From assembly GCA_017551725.1 (NCBI GenBank), contig JAFZKY010000021.1:21010-85009 (forward strand): a stretch of DNA of 64,000 bases, written 5' to 3'. The position numbers were made by a program, and so were the translations under genes. Positions 1-9,436 of the stretch are shown piece after piece. How positions within the stretch are numbered: position 1 is the stretch's first letter; each line of letters opens with the position of its first letter. The stretch is from Bacteroidales bacterium (lineage in GTDB: Bacteria > Bacteroidota > Bacteroidia > Bacteroidales > WCHB1-69). A model generated the notes under the pieces. It did not search any database and had not been told where the DNA came from. It was given only the letters and a program-made list of their open reading frames with translations.

Positions 1-1308
1 GGTATGGCTGTTGACGCCAACGTGATCATCTACGAGCGTGTGCGTGAGGAAGTGCGTGCCGGTAAGGGCATCCGCGTTGCGGTGGACGAAGGTTTCAAAC
101 ACTCCTATTCCGCTATCATCGACGGTAACGTGACCACCCTTATCACCGCTATCGTGCTTTACATCTTCGGTTCCGGTCCCATCCAGGGTTTCGCCACCAC
201 GTTGATCATCGGTATTCTCTCCTCCCTGTTCACCGCCATCTTGCTGTCCCGTCTTGTCATCGAGGCTCGTCTGAAGAAAGGCAAATCTCTTGAGGTTGGC
301 AACAGCGTCACGTTGAATGCTTTCACCAACACCAGCATCGATTTCCTCAGCAAGAGAAAGATATTCTACACCATTTCCCTGGCGTTGATCGTGATCTCCA
401 CGATTTCGTTCTGCACCTTGAAGCTGCAACCCGGTATCGACTTCACCGGTGGCCGTTGCTATGTGGTGCGTTTCGACAAGGATGTCACCACCAAGGATGT
501 GCGTGCGGCTGTGATCAAGGAGTTCGGCGGCAACCCGGAAGTCAAGACCTTCGGTGCCAACGATCAGATCCGTATCATCACCAACTTCAGAATCGAAAGC
601 AACAACCAGGCGGATGACCAGCTTTGCGAGAAGAAACTCTACAACTGTTTGAAGGGCTTCTATGCCAAGCAGGATCTCTCCGAATACGACTTCACCCACT
701 TGACCAACGATGTGCGTGGTATCCAGTCTTCCCAGAAGATCCAGCCCACCATCGCCAAGGAATTGTTGATGAAGGCTGTTTGGGCCGTCTTGGTCTCTTT
801 GGTGTTGATATTCATCTACATCGCCTTGCGTTTCCGCAACTGGCAGTTCGGTGTGGCGGGTGTTTGCGCCCTGTTCCACGACACCTTCCTGACGGTGGGT
901 ATGTTCTCCCTCCTCTACAAGGTGATGCCGTTCTCCATGGAAATCGACCAGAACTTCATCGCCGCCATCTTGACGGTGATCGGTTACTCCATCAACAACA
1001 ACGTGGTGATCTTTGACCGTGTTCGTGAGAACCTGGCCCTCTATCCCAAACGTACCAATTACGAGAACTTCAACAACGCCATCAACCAGACGCTCGGTCG
1101 TAACATCAACACCGCCGGCACCACGTTGGTGACGCTGCTCGTGATCTTCCTGTTTGGCGGCGAGGTGATCCGCGGTTTCGTGTTCGCCATGTTCGTGGGT
1201 ATCCTCATCGGTACCTACTCCGGTATTCTCGTTTCCAACCCGTTCGCCTTCGACCTCTTCAGATTGTCCGGCGACAAGGTCAAACGTGCCAAAACCACTG
1301 TTGCATAG
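1..1308 (+). CDS. secDF: Protein translocase subunit SecDF (C-terminal part, cut by window edge)
   Basis: This is the end of a fused SecD-SecF protein, the proton-driven inner-membrane partner of SecYEG that helps pull exported proteins across. The visible part opens with the late SecD membrane motif GMAVDANVIIYERVREE and its remaining membrane helices. It then runs into a complete SecF half from about residue 110, with FLSKRKIFYTISL, the LQPGIDFTGG motif at the first periplasmic loop, and the late helix motif INNNVVIFDRVREN. The reading frame is open to base 1, so the start and the P1 head domain lie outside the window. A strong hairpin terminator follows the stop. SecD-SecF fusions are usual in Bacteroidota. 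Confidence 0.96.
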   Translation, partial: GMAVDANVIIYERVREEVRAGKGIRVAVDEGFKHSYSAIIDGNVTTLITAIVLYIFGSGPIQGFATTLIIGILSSLFTAILLSRLVIEARLKKGKSLEVGNSVTLNAFTNTSIDFLSKRKIFYTISLALIVISTISFCTLKLQPGIDFTGGRCYVVRFDKDVTTKDVRAAVIKEFGGNPEVKTFGANDQIRIITNFRIESNNQADDQLCEKKLYNCLKGFYAKQDLSEYDFTHLTNDVRGIQSSQKIQPTIAKELLMKAVWAVLVSLVLIFIYIALRFRNWQFGVAGVCALFHDTFLTVGMFSLLYKVMPFSMEIDQNFIAAILTVIGYSINNNVVIFDRVRENLALYPKRTNYENFNNAINQTLGRNINTAGTTLVTLLVIFLFGGEVIRGFVFAMFVGILIGTYSGILVSNPFAFDLFRLSGDKVKRAKTTVA

Positions 1309-1344
1309 TAACAGGTTGTTGTACGACGATTTTTATAAAAATAA

Positions 1345-1380
1345 TTCGGGATAGTGTGGAAACTATCCCGAATTTTTTTT
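1345..1380 (+). terminator. Intrinsic terminator after secDF
   Basis: An 11-bp perfect stem (TTCGGGATAGT / ACTATCCCGAA) with a 6-base loop is followed directly by eight T. It separates secDF from the next gene. Confidence 0.9.
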
Positions 1381-1422
1381 ATTTTAGCGGCCCAATTTGT
1401 ATAAGGTAAAATATTTTAAAAA

Positions 1423-3948
1423 ATGAAACTATATAAACTGTCACTGTTACTATTATCTATTTTAATAACAGTTACTTACTCGTTATCTGCACAAAGCGTA
1501 TTGCGTGATGCCGACAATCTGTTCAGGGACTGTCAGTACGAAAAATCTTTGGAACAATATAAGAAAGGCATTAAAAAACTGCAATCCAACCGTGTGGAAA
1601 TCCAGAGAGCCACGTTCCAGATAGCCGAATGTTATCGTATCATGGGTGATCTGAAGAAGGCAGAGCAGCAGTATCTCCGTTTGGAAAAGAAGAATTATCA
1701 GAAGGACAATCCGATCATACTCTTCCATTTGGGAAGTATCTATAATCTTCGTGGTGATTATGACTTGGCTTTGAAGTATTATAACAACTTCAAGAAGCGT
1801 GCTCCCGAGGATTCGCGTGCGGATGCCCGCATCGAGGGTTGCAAGAATGCCAAGATGTGGACGGAGAACCCCACCCGCTACGAAGTGGAGAACCTCAAGA
1901 AATTCAACACTCGTGAAGATGAATGGGCTCCCCGCTGGGGCAATGACGAGAAGCGCAACTCCATTATCTTCACCTCCAATCGTGAAGGCTCTAAAGGCAA
2001 AGGCACCGACCAGTGGACGGGTGTCAATTTCTCCGATATCTACATTACCAACAAGCCGAAAAGCAAAAATACCGAATGGCCGGGTGAATGGTCTCCGGTG
2101 ACAACCTTGGACGAGGGCGAGACGCTGAACACCGGCGTGAACGAAGGCGAAGCATCCTCCAACCGCAAGGGTACTGTCTATTATTTTACCAAATGTCCGC
2201 AAGACAAGAAAAAAGTACAAGGTTGCTATATTTACAAGTCGATGAAGAAGGGCAAAGCTTGGGGTGAAGCCGAATTGGTCTATTTGGGAGATTCCAGCTA
2301 CAACTATGTGCATCCCTTCATCTCCGGCGACGAATTGACAATTTATTTCGCCTCCAACCGTCCGGGTGGACATGGCGGCTATGACATCTGGATGGCCACA
2401 CGTGCCAAGAAGTCGGCCAAGTTCTCCAATATCACCAATCTCGGTCCCAATGTGAACACCGCCGGACAGGAGGTGTTCCCGAGCCTGCGCAACGATCAGG
2501 AACTCTATTTCTCCTCGGACGGATGGCCCGGCATGGGCGGCCTTGACCTGTTTGTCTCCCGCAACAAGGGTGGCGTATGGCAGAAGGCTGAGAACCTGAT
2601 GGTGCCCATCAACTCTTGCGGTGATGATCTGGGTATTATCTTTGATGAAAACGAGGCTATTGACCCCAAGTCCAAATCCCCTTACTTGGCTAAGGGTTAT
2701 TTTTCATCCAACCGTGCGGGTGGACGTGGTGGCGATGACATCTACTATTTTGTTCTGCGCCCGCTGGTCTATACCATTTCCGGTTATGTTCGCGATAAGA
2801 ACAACGGCCAGTATATGGATGGCGTGGAGGTGGAAATCGAAGGTTCGGACGGTACCACCTATAAGACCACTACGGATGTGAAGGGTTATTATCATTTCGA
2901 CAAGACAAAAATCCTCGGATCCACTACCTATAATTTGAAGGTGAAGAAAAGCGGCTATTGGGAGAACGGCAACACCGCCCAGCAGACGACTGTCGGCTTG
3001 ACAGAAAACACCGACCTCAAACAGGACTTCTCGCTGGAGCCTATCCCGAAGGAGCCGATCCTGCTGCCGGAGATTCTGTATGATCTGGCCAAGTGGGACC
3101 TCAAACCCCAGTATAAAGACTCGTTGATGTACCTATATAATATTATGGTAAAGAATCCGACGATTGTCATTGAGTTGCGTTCCCACACCGACTCGCGTGA
3201 CACGGAGGAGAAGAACGACATTCTGTCCCAGAACCGTGCTCAGTCCTGCGTCGATTTCCTCGTGAATGAGATGGGTATCGCCGCCGATCGTATCGTGGCC
3301 AAGGGTTATGGTGAGCGTGTCCCGAGAAAATTGGAGAAGGATATGTACTCCATCTATAACGGAAAGAAATATTTCTTCGCCAAGGGTACGGTGCTGACGG
3401 AGGCTTACTGCGAATCCTTCCCCACGAAGAACGAGAAGGAGGCTGCCCACCAGCTCAACCGTCGTACGGAATTCATCATTCTGCGTGACGACTATGTGCC
3501 GAGCAGCGACAACATTGACAGCGTGCGTCGCGGTGGTGGCGGTATCGCCTTGGTGCAGGAGCGTACGGTGCCCGTAACCATTGTCGGTGACGATGTGAAG
3601 GGTGCATGCTTCGCTAACAGCAAGTCGATGGATTTTGTGATTGGCAACAAGAACAATGAGGTCTTTATGAACTATGCGGATGCCACGCGTTTCCTGAAAG
3701 AATCCATCATCAACTTGGATGATTTCGAGGAGAAGGCCGCCGCTATCAAGCAGGAAGATGGTAGCATTATTGATGGTGTAGTTCTCTACTTGCAGGAACT
3801 CCGTGTGGGTGACGACTATGCCGAGAATGTGAAGGTCACGGTGAAGAAGAACCTGCCCGCCGCCTTCGTCATTGGCGATGGCTTCATCCAAAACGAATGG
3901 GGTAACTTCACTGTCGACAAAACCCGTAGCCTGTTGATTTTCCGATAG
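1423..3948 (+). CDS. PorE-like T9SS protein: TPR, WD40-like propeller, carboxypeptidase-regulatory and OmpA domains
   Basis: An 841-residue exported protein. A signal peptide (about 1-24, ending LSAQ) is followed by TPR-like helices (about 25-150). Next come PD40 propeller blades (about 160-440) with repeated motifs such as FTSNREG, YFASNRPGG, YFSSDGWPG and YFSSNRAGG. A carboxypeptidase-regulatory-like fold starts near 449 (ISGYVRDKNNG). An OmpA C-terminal peptidoglycan-binding domain (about 551-685) carries HTDSRD, the N-x-x-L-S-x-x-RA-like stretch and LNRRTEFIIL. This domain order is that described for PorE of the type IX secretion system, which ties the translocon to peptidoglycan. Two differences are visible: the signal is of ordinary Sec type without a clear lipobox, and about 155 residues of unknown nature follow the OmpA domain. 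It could instead be a general OmpA-family paralogue. Confidence 0.78.
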   Translation: MKLYKLSLLLLSILITVTYSLSAQSVLRDADNLFRDCQYEKSLEQYKKGIKKLQSNRVEIQRATFQIAECYRIMGDLKKAEQQYLRLEKKNYQKDNPIILFHLGSIYNLRGDYDLALKYYNNFKKRAPEDSRADARIEGCKNAKMWTENPTRYEVENLKKFNTREDEWAPRWGNDEKRNSIIFTSNREGSKGKGTDQWTGVNFSDIYITNKPKSKNTEWPGEWSPVTTLDEGETLNTGVNEGEASSNRKGTVYYFTKCPQDKKKVQGCYIYKSMKKGKAWGEAELVYLGDSSYNYVHPFISGDELTIYFASNRPGGHGGYDIWMATRAKKSAKFSNITNLGPNVNTAGQEVFPSLRNDQELYFSSDGWPGMGGLDLFVSRNKGGVWQKAENLMVPINSCGDDLGIIFDENEAIDPKSKSPYLAKGYFSSNRAGGRGGDDIYYFVLRPLVYTISGYVRDKNNGQYMDGVEVEIEGSDGTTYKTTTDVKGYYHFDKTKILGSTTYNLKVKKSGYWENGNTAQQTTVGLTENTDLKQDFSLEPIPKEPILLPEILYDLAKWDLKPQYKDSLMYLYNIMVKNPTIVIELRSHTDSRDTEEKNDILSQNRAQSCVDFLVNEMGIAADRIVAKGYGERVPRKLEKDMYSIYNGKKYFFAKGTVLTEAYCESFPTKNEKEAAHQLNRRTEFIILRDDYVPSSDNIDSVRRGGGGIALVQERTVPVTIVGDDVKGACFANSKSMDFVIGNKNNEVFMNYADATRFLKESIINLDDFEEKAAAIKQEDGSIIDGVVLYLQELRVGDDYAENVKVTVKKNLPAAFVIGDGFIQNEWGNFTVDKTRSLLIFR

Positions 3949-3967
3949 AAATCGGATGGACGATAAC

Positions 3968-3997
3968 AAAAAGGGATGGCAATTGCCATCCCTTTTT
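3968..3997. terminator. Bidirectional terminator between porE-like gene and lptB
   Basis: A perfect 30-bp inverted repeat (AAAAAGGGATGGCAA and its complement) lies between two convergent genes. It gives a stem with a T run on either strand. Confidence 0.9.
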
Positions 3998-4018
3998 GTT
4001 GTTTGGGCTTGTGAAGAA

Positions 4019-4750
4019 TTATTTCCGCAACTCGAAGTTGGAGCCTAAATAGACCTTCTTGACCATCGGGTCGCTGGCCAGTTCCTCCGCAGTGCCCGAC
4101 TTGAGCACACGTCCCTCGTACAGCAGGTAGGCGCGGTCGGTGATGGAGAGCGTTTCGTGGACGTTGTGGTCGGTGATGACGATGCCGATGTTCTTGTCTT
4201 TCAGCTTGGCCACGATGTTCTGAATGTCCTCCACGGCGATGGGGTCCACGCCGGCGAAGGGCTCGTCCAACAGGATGAACTTGGGGTCGGAGGCCAGGCA
4301 GCGGGCAATCTCCACACGACGGCGCTCGCCGCCGGAGAGGTTGTTGCCCTTGTTCTTCCGCACTTTCTGGATGTTGAACTCGGAGATGAGGCTTTCCAGT
4401 ATGTCGCGTTGCTCTTCCTTGCTTTTGCCGCTGAACTCCAGTATGGCCTTGATGTTGTCCTCCACGGTCAGCTGGCGGAACACGGAGGCTTCCTGCGGCA
4501 GGTAGGCGAGGCCCAGCTGCGCACGGCGGTACATGGGCAGGTCGGTGATCTCCTGGTCGTTCAGGAATATCCGGCCCGAATAGGGCTTGATGAGCCCCAC
4601 AATCATATAAAAGGAGGTGGTCTTGCCGGCACCGTTCGGACCGAGCAGTCCCACAATCTCCCCTTGGGTGAACTCGATGGAAACCTCGTTCACCACTGTC
4701 CGGTTCTTGTACTTCTTGACTAGTTTTTCTGTTCGGATATGATATTCCAT
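4019..4750 (-). CDS. lptB: LPS export ABC transporter ATP-binding protein LptB
   Basis: A 243-residue ATPase that drives lipopolysaccharide extraction from the inner membrane together with LptF/G/C. Walker A is GPNGAGKT near residue 37, the signature is LSGGERRR, Walker B ends in [12 protein letters not shown], and the switch histidine sits in ITDHNV. The phrase [14 protein letters not shown] is very typical of LptB rather than of other ABC ATPases, and the length is normal. It lies one base downstream of the SRPBCC gene, so the two are probably co-transcribed from the promoter next to mscL. No LptF/G or LptC gene is present in the window. Confidence 0.95.
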   Translation of the reverse strand: MEYHIRTEKLVKKYKNRTVVNEVSIEFTQGEIVGLLGPNGAGKTTSFYMIVGLIKPYSGRIFLNDQEITDLPMYRRAQLGLAYLPQEASVFRQLTVEDNIKAILEFSGKSKEEQRDILESLISEFNIQKVRKNKGNNLSGGERRRVEIARCLASDPKFILLDEPFAGVDPIAVEDIQNIVAKLKDKNIGIVITDHNVHETLSITDRAYLLYEGRVLKSGTAEELASDPMVKKVYLGSNFELRK

Positions 4751-4751
4751 G

Positions 4752-5156
4752 CTAACTCCTTTCTATTGCCTCTTTCAGTTTGCCCATGACGCTGTTCATC
4801 ACCTGTTCCATCGGACCTTTGAGCATGGCCTGGATCCAGAAAGGCATGTCAGCCTCCGCTTCAACCTGTAATGTGCTGTCTGTCCCCATGCTTTCAATCC
4901 GGAAGTTCACCGTGGCGGAGATGCTCTTGTCGGTGTTAAGGTGGTAGGTGACAAGCCGGTAGGGTTGCGCATCGGTCAGGCGCATGTTGCAGGAAACCAT
5001 GTTCTTGACGGTGAAGGAACATCCCTGCTCGTCGGCGTGCCAATCGGTAATGTCGGGGATGGGGGGCGCCTGCGTGGTCTGGATGAGATGGCAGAGGAAA
5101 TCGTATGTGTTCGCCGCACTGGCGGCAATGGTTTCCGTGTGGCTGGTCAGCTTCAT
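4752..5156 (-). CDS. SRPBCC-superfamily (START-like) protein
   Basis: A 134-residue cytosolic protein with no signal peptide. The pattern of an N-terminal strand ([12 protein letters not shown]), helical [11 protein letters not shown], antiparallel strands ([29 protein letters not shown]) and a long C-terminal helix ([19 protein letters not shown]) is that of the SRPBCC/polyketide-cyclase-like hydrophobic-pocket fold. No catalytic residues can be assigned. It is first in a two-gene unit with lptB, which hints at a role linked to lipid or envelope handling, but this is inference from position only. Confidence 0.75.
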   Translation of the reverse strand: MKLTSHTETIAASAANTYDFLCHLIQTTQAPPIPDITDWHADEQGCSFTVKNMVSCNMRLTDAQPYRLVTYHLNTDKSISATVNFRIESMGTDSTLQVEAEADMPFWIQAMLKGPMEQVMNSVMGKLKEAIERS

Positions 5157-5181
5157 AGTTTTTTATCTTAAAAAAGTTGTG

Positions 5182-5189
5182 CAAAGATA
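5182..5189 (-). promoter_or_regulatory. -7 box for the SRPBCC-lptB unit
   Basis: TATCTTTG on the minus strand, about 25 bases before the SRPBCC start. It is interleaved with the divergent mscL promoter. Confidence 0.6.
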
Positions 5190-5201
5190 TGCTTTTTTTT
5201 G

Positions 5202-5209
5202 TACTTTTG
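5202..5209 (+). promoter_or_regulatory. -7 box for mscL
   Basis: TACTTTTG fits the Bacteroidota TAnnTTTG element. A TTG-containing -33 candidate lies at 5177-5179, and the mscL start is 36 bases downstream. Confidence 0.65.
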
Positions 5210-5245
5210 CGGTGAAAAAATAGTATTAACCTAAATCGCGTTATT

Positions 5246-5680
5246 ATGAAAAAGTTTTTACAAGAGTTCAAAGACTTCGCCATGAAGGGCAATGTCATGG
5301 ATATGGCGATTGGTGTCATCATCGGCGGCGCTTTCGGTAAAATCGTCACCTCGTTGGTGAACGACATCCTCATGCCCCTCGTCGGCGCATTGATCGGCAA
5401 TGTGGATTTTACCACCCTGTCGGCCACGCTGCGTGCCCCGAAACTGGGCGAAGGCGGCGAGATTGTCAAGGAGGCCGTTACGCTGAACTATGGTAATTTC
5501 ATCCAGACGACGGTGGACTTCCTCATCGTGGCACTCTGTATCTTCGGTGTCATCAAGCTCATCAACAAGGCTACATCTTTGGCCAAGAAGAAAGAGGAAG
5601 AGGCTCCCGCACCCGCTCCCGAACCTACCAAGGAGGAAGTGCTGCTGACCGAAATTCGCGACATCTTGAAACAGAAATAA
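5246..5680 (+). CDS. mscL: Large-conductance mechanosensitive channel MscL
   Basis: A 144-residue inner-membrane channel that opens under turgor stress to release solutes. The N-terminal amphipathic helix ([23 protein letters not shown]) leads into TM1 with the glycine-rich gate [22 protein letters not shown] periplasmic loop, TM2 ([24 protein letters not shown]) and a charged cytoplasmic bundle ending [10 protein letters not shown] follow. A Pro-Ala stretch (APAPAPEP) joins TM2 to the final helix. Length and layout are normal. It is transcribed divergently from the SRPBCC-lptB unit and is followed by an imperfect hairpin terminator. Confidence 0.96.
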   Translation: MKKFLQEFKDFAMKGNVMDMAIGVIIGGAFGKIVTSLVNDILMPLVGALIGNVDFTTLSATLRAPKLGEGGEIVKEAVTLNYGNFIQTTVDFLIVALCIFGVIKLINKATSLAKKKEEEAPAPAPEPTKEEVLLTEIRDILKQK

Positions 5681-5701
5681 AAATGTTTTCTGACGATAGG
5701 A

Positions 5702-5730
5702 GAGGGGACCACAGGGTTCCCTCTTATTTT
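5702..5730 (+). terminator. Probable terminator after mscL
   Basis: GAGGGGACC / GGTTCCCTC stem with one wobble pair and a 4-base loop, followed by TTATTTT. Confidence 0.6.
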
Positions 5731-5748
5731 AATGAAATACACTAAGGT

Positions 5749-6924
5749 ATGGAATATCAAAACATTCACATCATTGACGACGCTTTAGACACGCTCGCCA
5801 GTCTGGTCGTGGAGAACGGCCTGATACAGCGGATTGACATCCTGGACGGCACACCGGATCCGTCGCTGCCGGTATATCTGCCCGCCTTTACGGACTTGCA
5901 CGCGCATTTCCGCGACCCGGGCCTCACCTACAAGGAGGATGTGGAGTCGGGAAGCCGGGCGGCTGTGCGTGGCGGCTACACGGCTGTGAACCTCATGCCC
6001 AACACCCTGCCGGTGGTCAGCAGCGTGGCACAGGCCCGCGACGTGGAGGACCGCATCGCGAAGCTGGACCTGATACAGGCCAATCAGGTGGTGAGCATGA
6101 CCTTGAACGAACAGGGACAAGACTGCTCGCATCTGCGCGACATCGCAGCTGGCACCATCCCCTTCGTCTCCGACGACGGCAAGGGCGTGAACCGTGACGA
6201 TGTGATGGAGGAGATTTTCAACATCTGCAAGGAGAAGGATTTTCTTATCATGGCGCATGAGGAGGATGCCCGCTACAGTCCGCAGGATTTGCGCATGGCC
6301 GAGAACGCCATGACATTCCGTGACTTGCAACTGTGCGAGAAGACAGGCGGCAGCATCCACTTCTGCCACGTCAGCACGATAGAGGCCATCACGACCATTG
6401 CCGAGGCCAAGGCCAAAGGTTTGCGCGTGTCGTGCGAGGTGTGCCCACACCACATCTATTTCAATGCGGAGCAGGCCAACTACTACCGTGTGGCGCCACC
6501 CTTCCGCAACGACGAGGACATCGCCGCCCTCATTCAGGGGATGCAGGACGGTACGGTGGATGCCATCAGCACGGACCATGCGCCGCACACGCCCGAGGAC
6601 AAGGCCAACGGAGCCAACGGCATCTCCGGCATCGAGACGGCTTTCTCGCTTTGTTACACCAAGTTGGTGCGCGGCGGCTTCCTCACCGTCCAACAGTTGG
6701 TGAAGCTGATGTCCACCACACCATCGGCCATGATGCGCGTCAACAAGGGAAGTTTCAAGGTGGGCATGAGGGCCGATTTTGTGAAGGTGGACTTGAACAC
6801 CCCGTATGTGATTCGTTCGGAAGAGTTTGCCTCGCGCGGAAAGAACACGCCTTTCGAGGGTCAGCAGGTGTATGGCCGCGTGCTTGAGACCATCAAGGCG
6901 GGCAAAACGGTTTATAAGGCATAG
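5749..6924 (+). CDS. pyrC: Dihydroorotase
   Basis: A 391-residue zinc amidohydrolase that closes carbamoyl-aspartate to dihydroorotate in pyrimidine synthesis. The metal-binding motif DLHAHFRDPG is near residue 46. NLMPNT follows, then later metal ligands in MAHEED and HFCHVST, and the substrate-pocket motif STDHAPHTPEDK near residue 277. These mark the class I dihydroorotase type of the cyclic amidohydrolases. The start ATG gives the expected short N-terminal strand. xseA begins two bases after the stop, so the genes probably share a transcript. Confidence 0.93.
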   Translation: MEYQNIHIIDDALDTLASLVVENGLIQRIDILDGTPDPSLPVYLPAFTDLHAHFRDPGLTYKEDVESGSRAAVRGGYTAVNLMPNTLPVVSSVAQARDVEDRIAKLDLIQANQVVSMTLNEQGQDCSHLRDIAAGTIPFVSDDGKGVNRDDVMEEIFNICKEKDFLIMAHEEDARYSPQDLRMAENAMTFRDLQLCEKTGGSIHFCHVSTIEAITTIAEAKAKGLRVSCEVCPHHIYFNAEQANYYRVAPPFRNDEDIAALIQGMQDGTVDAISTDHAPHTPEDKANGANGISGIETAFSLCYTKLVRGGFLTVQQLVKLMSTTPSAMMRVNKGSFKVGMRADFVKVDLNTPYVIRSEEFASRGKNTPFEGQQVYGRVLETIKAGKTVYKA

Positions 6925-6926
6925 CG

Positions 6927-8336
6927 ATGGAAACCAAGCGGGAGACATTTCAGGATTATCCGGTATATTCACTGTCGGAGATTGCGTTCAGCCTGCACAA
7001 GGTGGTGGAGCGCACCTATCCGCAGCCCTATTATATCAAAGCCGAAATTCTGAAACTCAATTATTATCCCCATAGCGGGCATTGTTATCCGGAACTGGTT
7101 GAAAAAGAGGGTAATACCATTAAGGCGGAGATGCGGGCTGTGATTTGGGCCTCCCATTACCAGCGGATTAACGAGCGTTTTATACAGATTACGGGCAATC
7201 CGCTGAAGGAGAATATCAGCATCCTCTGTCTGGCCAGCATCGAGTTCAGTCCGAAGCATGGTTTGGCGCTTCATATTCAGGACATTGAGCCGAGCTACAC
7301 GTTGGGCGAGATGGTGAAGAACCGCAACGCCGTTATTGAGCGGTTGAAGAAAGAGGGTGTGTTCACGGCCAACAAGCGTTTGGAGATGCCGCTGCTGCCC
7401 AAGCGCATTGCGGTCATCTCGGTGGAAACCAGCAAGGGCTTCAGCGATTTCATGACCACGTTGAACGGGAATCGTTACGGCTATCGTTTTGAGACGGAGC
7501 TCTTTCCGTCTATCTTGCAGGGCGACAAGGCCATCGTGGGCATCACGGGTCGGCTGGCGGAGATTGAGCTGCGGCGGCAGGAGTTCGACTGTGTGGTGAT
7601 TGTGCGCGGCGGCGGGGGTGATGTGGGCCTCAGCTGCTACGATGAATACGAGATGGCGCATTGCGTGGCCACGTTCCCGTTGCCGGTGTTTACGGGCATC
7701 GGACACTCCACCAACCTCAGTGTCACCGACATGGTGGCGCACACCTACAACATCACACCCACCGACGTGGCCTTCGCACTCATCGGCTATTTTCAGTCTT
7801 TCGACGAGCAGGTGCAGGAGTGCCAGAAACGCTTGGTGGAGATGGCTAAGGTCATACTGGCCGATGAGCAGGTGAAGTTGGTGGAGCTGGATGCACGGCG
7901 CAAAATCGCCGTTCCGAAGGTGATCAGTCAAAGCCGCAACCGGTTGGTTCAACTGTCGCAGGACATAGCTTTGAAATCGAAAGGCTTGTTGATGCTTCAG
8001 CGAACTCTTCTCCAAAATGCGAGTGCTGGCATGGAGCGTTTGTCTCAGGCGCGTATGTTGAGCGAGCGCAAGGAATTGGAGCGCCTGTCCGAAAGCCTGA
8101 AAACGTTGGGACCGCTTTGCTTGTCGAAGCAAAACGAACGAATTGGCCATCTGGAAGATAAAATACAATTATTGCATCCCGAAAATATTCTCAAAAGAGG
8201 ATTCAGCATCACGCGGCACAACGGAAAGGCCATCCTTGATGCTTCGCAGTTGACTAATGGCGACGAGATTGTCACGCAGGTGTATGCGGGCGAGGTGAAG
8301 AGCAGGGTGGAAACGACAATGGCCAACCCCTGTTAA
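6927..8336 (+). CDS. xseA: Exodeoxyribonuclease VII large subunit
   Basis: The 469-residue catalytic subunit of exonuclease VII, which degrades single-stranded DNA from both ends in repair. It has an N-terminal OB fold (about 15-115: YIKAEILKLNYYPHSGHCYPELVEK), a linker helix, and the ExoVII catalytic domain with LPKRIAVISVETSKGFSDF, VIVRGGGGDVGLSCYDEYE and TGIGHSTNLSVTDMVA, then coiled-coil helices. The stop shares TTAA with the stop of the convergent esterase gene. The small subunit xseB, often adjacent in other genomes, is not found here. Confidence 0.93.
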   Translation: METKRETFQDYPVYSLSEIAFSLHKVVERTYPQPYYIKAEILKLNYYPHSGHCYPELVEKEGNTIKAEMRAVIWASHYQRINERFIQITGNPLKENISILCLASIEFSPKHGLALHIQDIEPSYTLGEMVKNRNAVIERLKKEGVFTANKRLEMPLLPKRIAVISVETSKGFSDFMTTLNGNRYGYRFETELFPSILQGDKAIVGITGRLAEIELRRQEFDCVVIVRGGGGDVGLSCYDEYEMAHCVATFPLPVFTGIGHSTNLSVTDMVAHTYNITPTDVAFALIGYFQSFDEQVQECQKRLVEMAKVILADEQVKLVELDARRKIAVPKVISQSRNRLVQLSQDIALKSKGLLMLQRTLLQNASAGMERLSQARMLSERKELERLSESLKTLGPLCLSKQNERIGHLEDKIQLLHPENILKRGFSITRHNGKAILDASQLTNGDEIVTQVYAGEVKSRVETTMANPC

Positions 8337-9265
8337 CTTTTCTTCAAATCCCTTACTTTGTAGTTTTTCCAGCGGTATTTGTCCAGGGCGGGATTGCGGT
8401 AGCTTTCGTCTATTCTCAGATGTTGCTTCTTAAAAACATAGTTGTTGACAAAATCCTCCATCAGATTCCCGTGTATGAAATATACGATGGCTACCTCGTG
8501 GCCCATTTCCCGATAGCGGCGGAAATAGTATGGATAATCGTATTTCTCAAAACGTTTCACAATGGCGCTGCTGCCGTAGAAGCCGATGTTGGCGAATTCC
8601 GTCTGCTTGTAATTGACCAGATTGTCGGCAGTGCCGTGGCAGAAGAGCGTGGGCGCCGGCGGCTGCACGCGGTATTTGACCCGTCCGTTGGTGGAGAAGA
8701 TGCCGCCGGCGAATGACATCACCCCGGCGTAGCGGAACGTGTCGGGCAGTTGGGTGGCATTGTGCATCCGGTTGCCCAGGAAATAGTCGGCCTGCAAGGC
8801 GGTGATGGCCCCGGCACTGTTCCCCATCGTCACAATATATGCCGGATCGATGGTGTATTGCGGCGTTTTTAATAAATTCTTCAGGAGATAGGAGGTCGCG
8901 TCAATCAGATCCTCCGCAGCCATGTCGATGGCCAGTCGGAATTTCTTGACCCCGGAAACTATCGAATAATGTTGCAACCCTTTCAATCCCAGACGGTAAT
9001 CGATGGCCACAAAGACGAACCCATGCTCCAATGCCCAGCGCTTGATCGGGTTGACCTGTGCGGTGTCGTTGCGCGAACCGTTGATGAACCCGCCGCCGAA
9101 AATATAAATCAGGCACGCATGTTGGTCGTTCTGCTTGACAGGCGCATAGACGTCCATTTTCAAGTGGTGGGTGTCCTTGACCACATACTCGTAGGTTTGC
9201 TTTTTTTGAGCGATGGCGGACAATACCATCAGCATCAGCAGCGATAGGGTGAGAATCTTTTTCAT
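8333..9265 (-). CDS. Secreted alpha/beta-hydrolase (carboxylesterase-like)
   Basis: A 310-residue exported hydrolase. A signal peptide (about 1-19, ending AIAQ) precedes a BD-FAE/esterase-type alpha/beta fold. The oxyanion-hole motif is IFGGGF, followed by VAIDYRLGLKG, the nucleophile elbow MGNSAGA, the acid region CHGTADNLV and a late His (EMGHEVA). The substrate cannot be told from sequence; polysaccharide acetyl or feruloyl esters are common for this type. It has no T9SS sorting domain, so the end point is probably periplasm or outer membrane. It overlaps the last bases of xseA on the opposite strand. Confidence 0.82.
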   Translation of the reverse strand: MKKILTLSLLMLMVLSAIAQKKQTYEYVVKDTHHLKMDVYAPVKQNDQHACLIYIFGGGFINGSRNDTAQVNPIKRWALEHGFVFVAIDYRLGLKGLQHYSIVSGVKKFRLAIDMAAEDLIDATSYLLKNLLKTPQYTIDPAYIVTMGNSAGAITALQADYFLGNRMHNATQLPDTFRYAGVMSFAGGIFSTNGRVKYRVQPPAPTLFCHGTADNLVNYKQTEFANIGFYGSSAIVKRFEKYDYPYYFRRYREMGHEVAIVYFIHGNLMEDFVNNYVFKKQHLRIDESYRNPALDKYRWKNYKVRDLKKS

Positions 9266-9331
9266 CGGCTTGAAATCAATACGTGAAACGTGCGGAAACG
9301 AATCTCTTTTAAAATGGGGTTTTTAGAATCG

Positions 9332-9339
9332 CAAAAATA
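9332..9339 (-). promoter_or_regulatory. -7 box for the secreted esterase
   Basis: TATTTTTG on the minus strand, 67 bases before the esterase start. Confidence 0.55.
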
Positions 9340-9377
9340 AGCAAAAAAAACGAGACCTGTTACAATCCGTTGCTCGT

Positions 9378-9409
9378 GAAAAAAATGACGGGTCGTGATG
9401 ACCCGTCAT
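9378..9409 (-). terminator. Terminator of the 1325-residue cargo gene
   Basis: Read on the minus strand, ATGACGGGTC / GACCCGTCAT forms a perfect 10-bp stem with a 5-base loop and a run of T, just after the cargo gene. Confidence 0.88.
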
Positions 9410-9436
9410 TCTATGATTGTTACAAAAAGTATGCTA

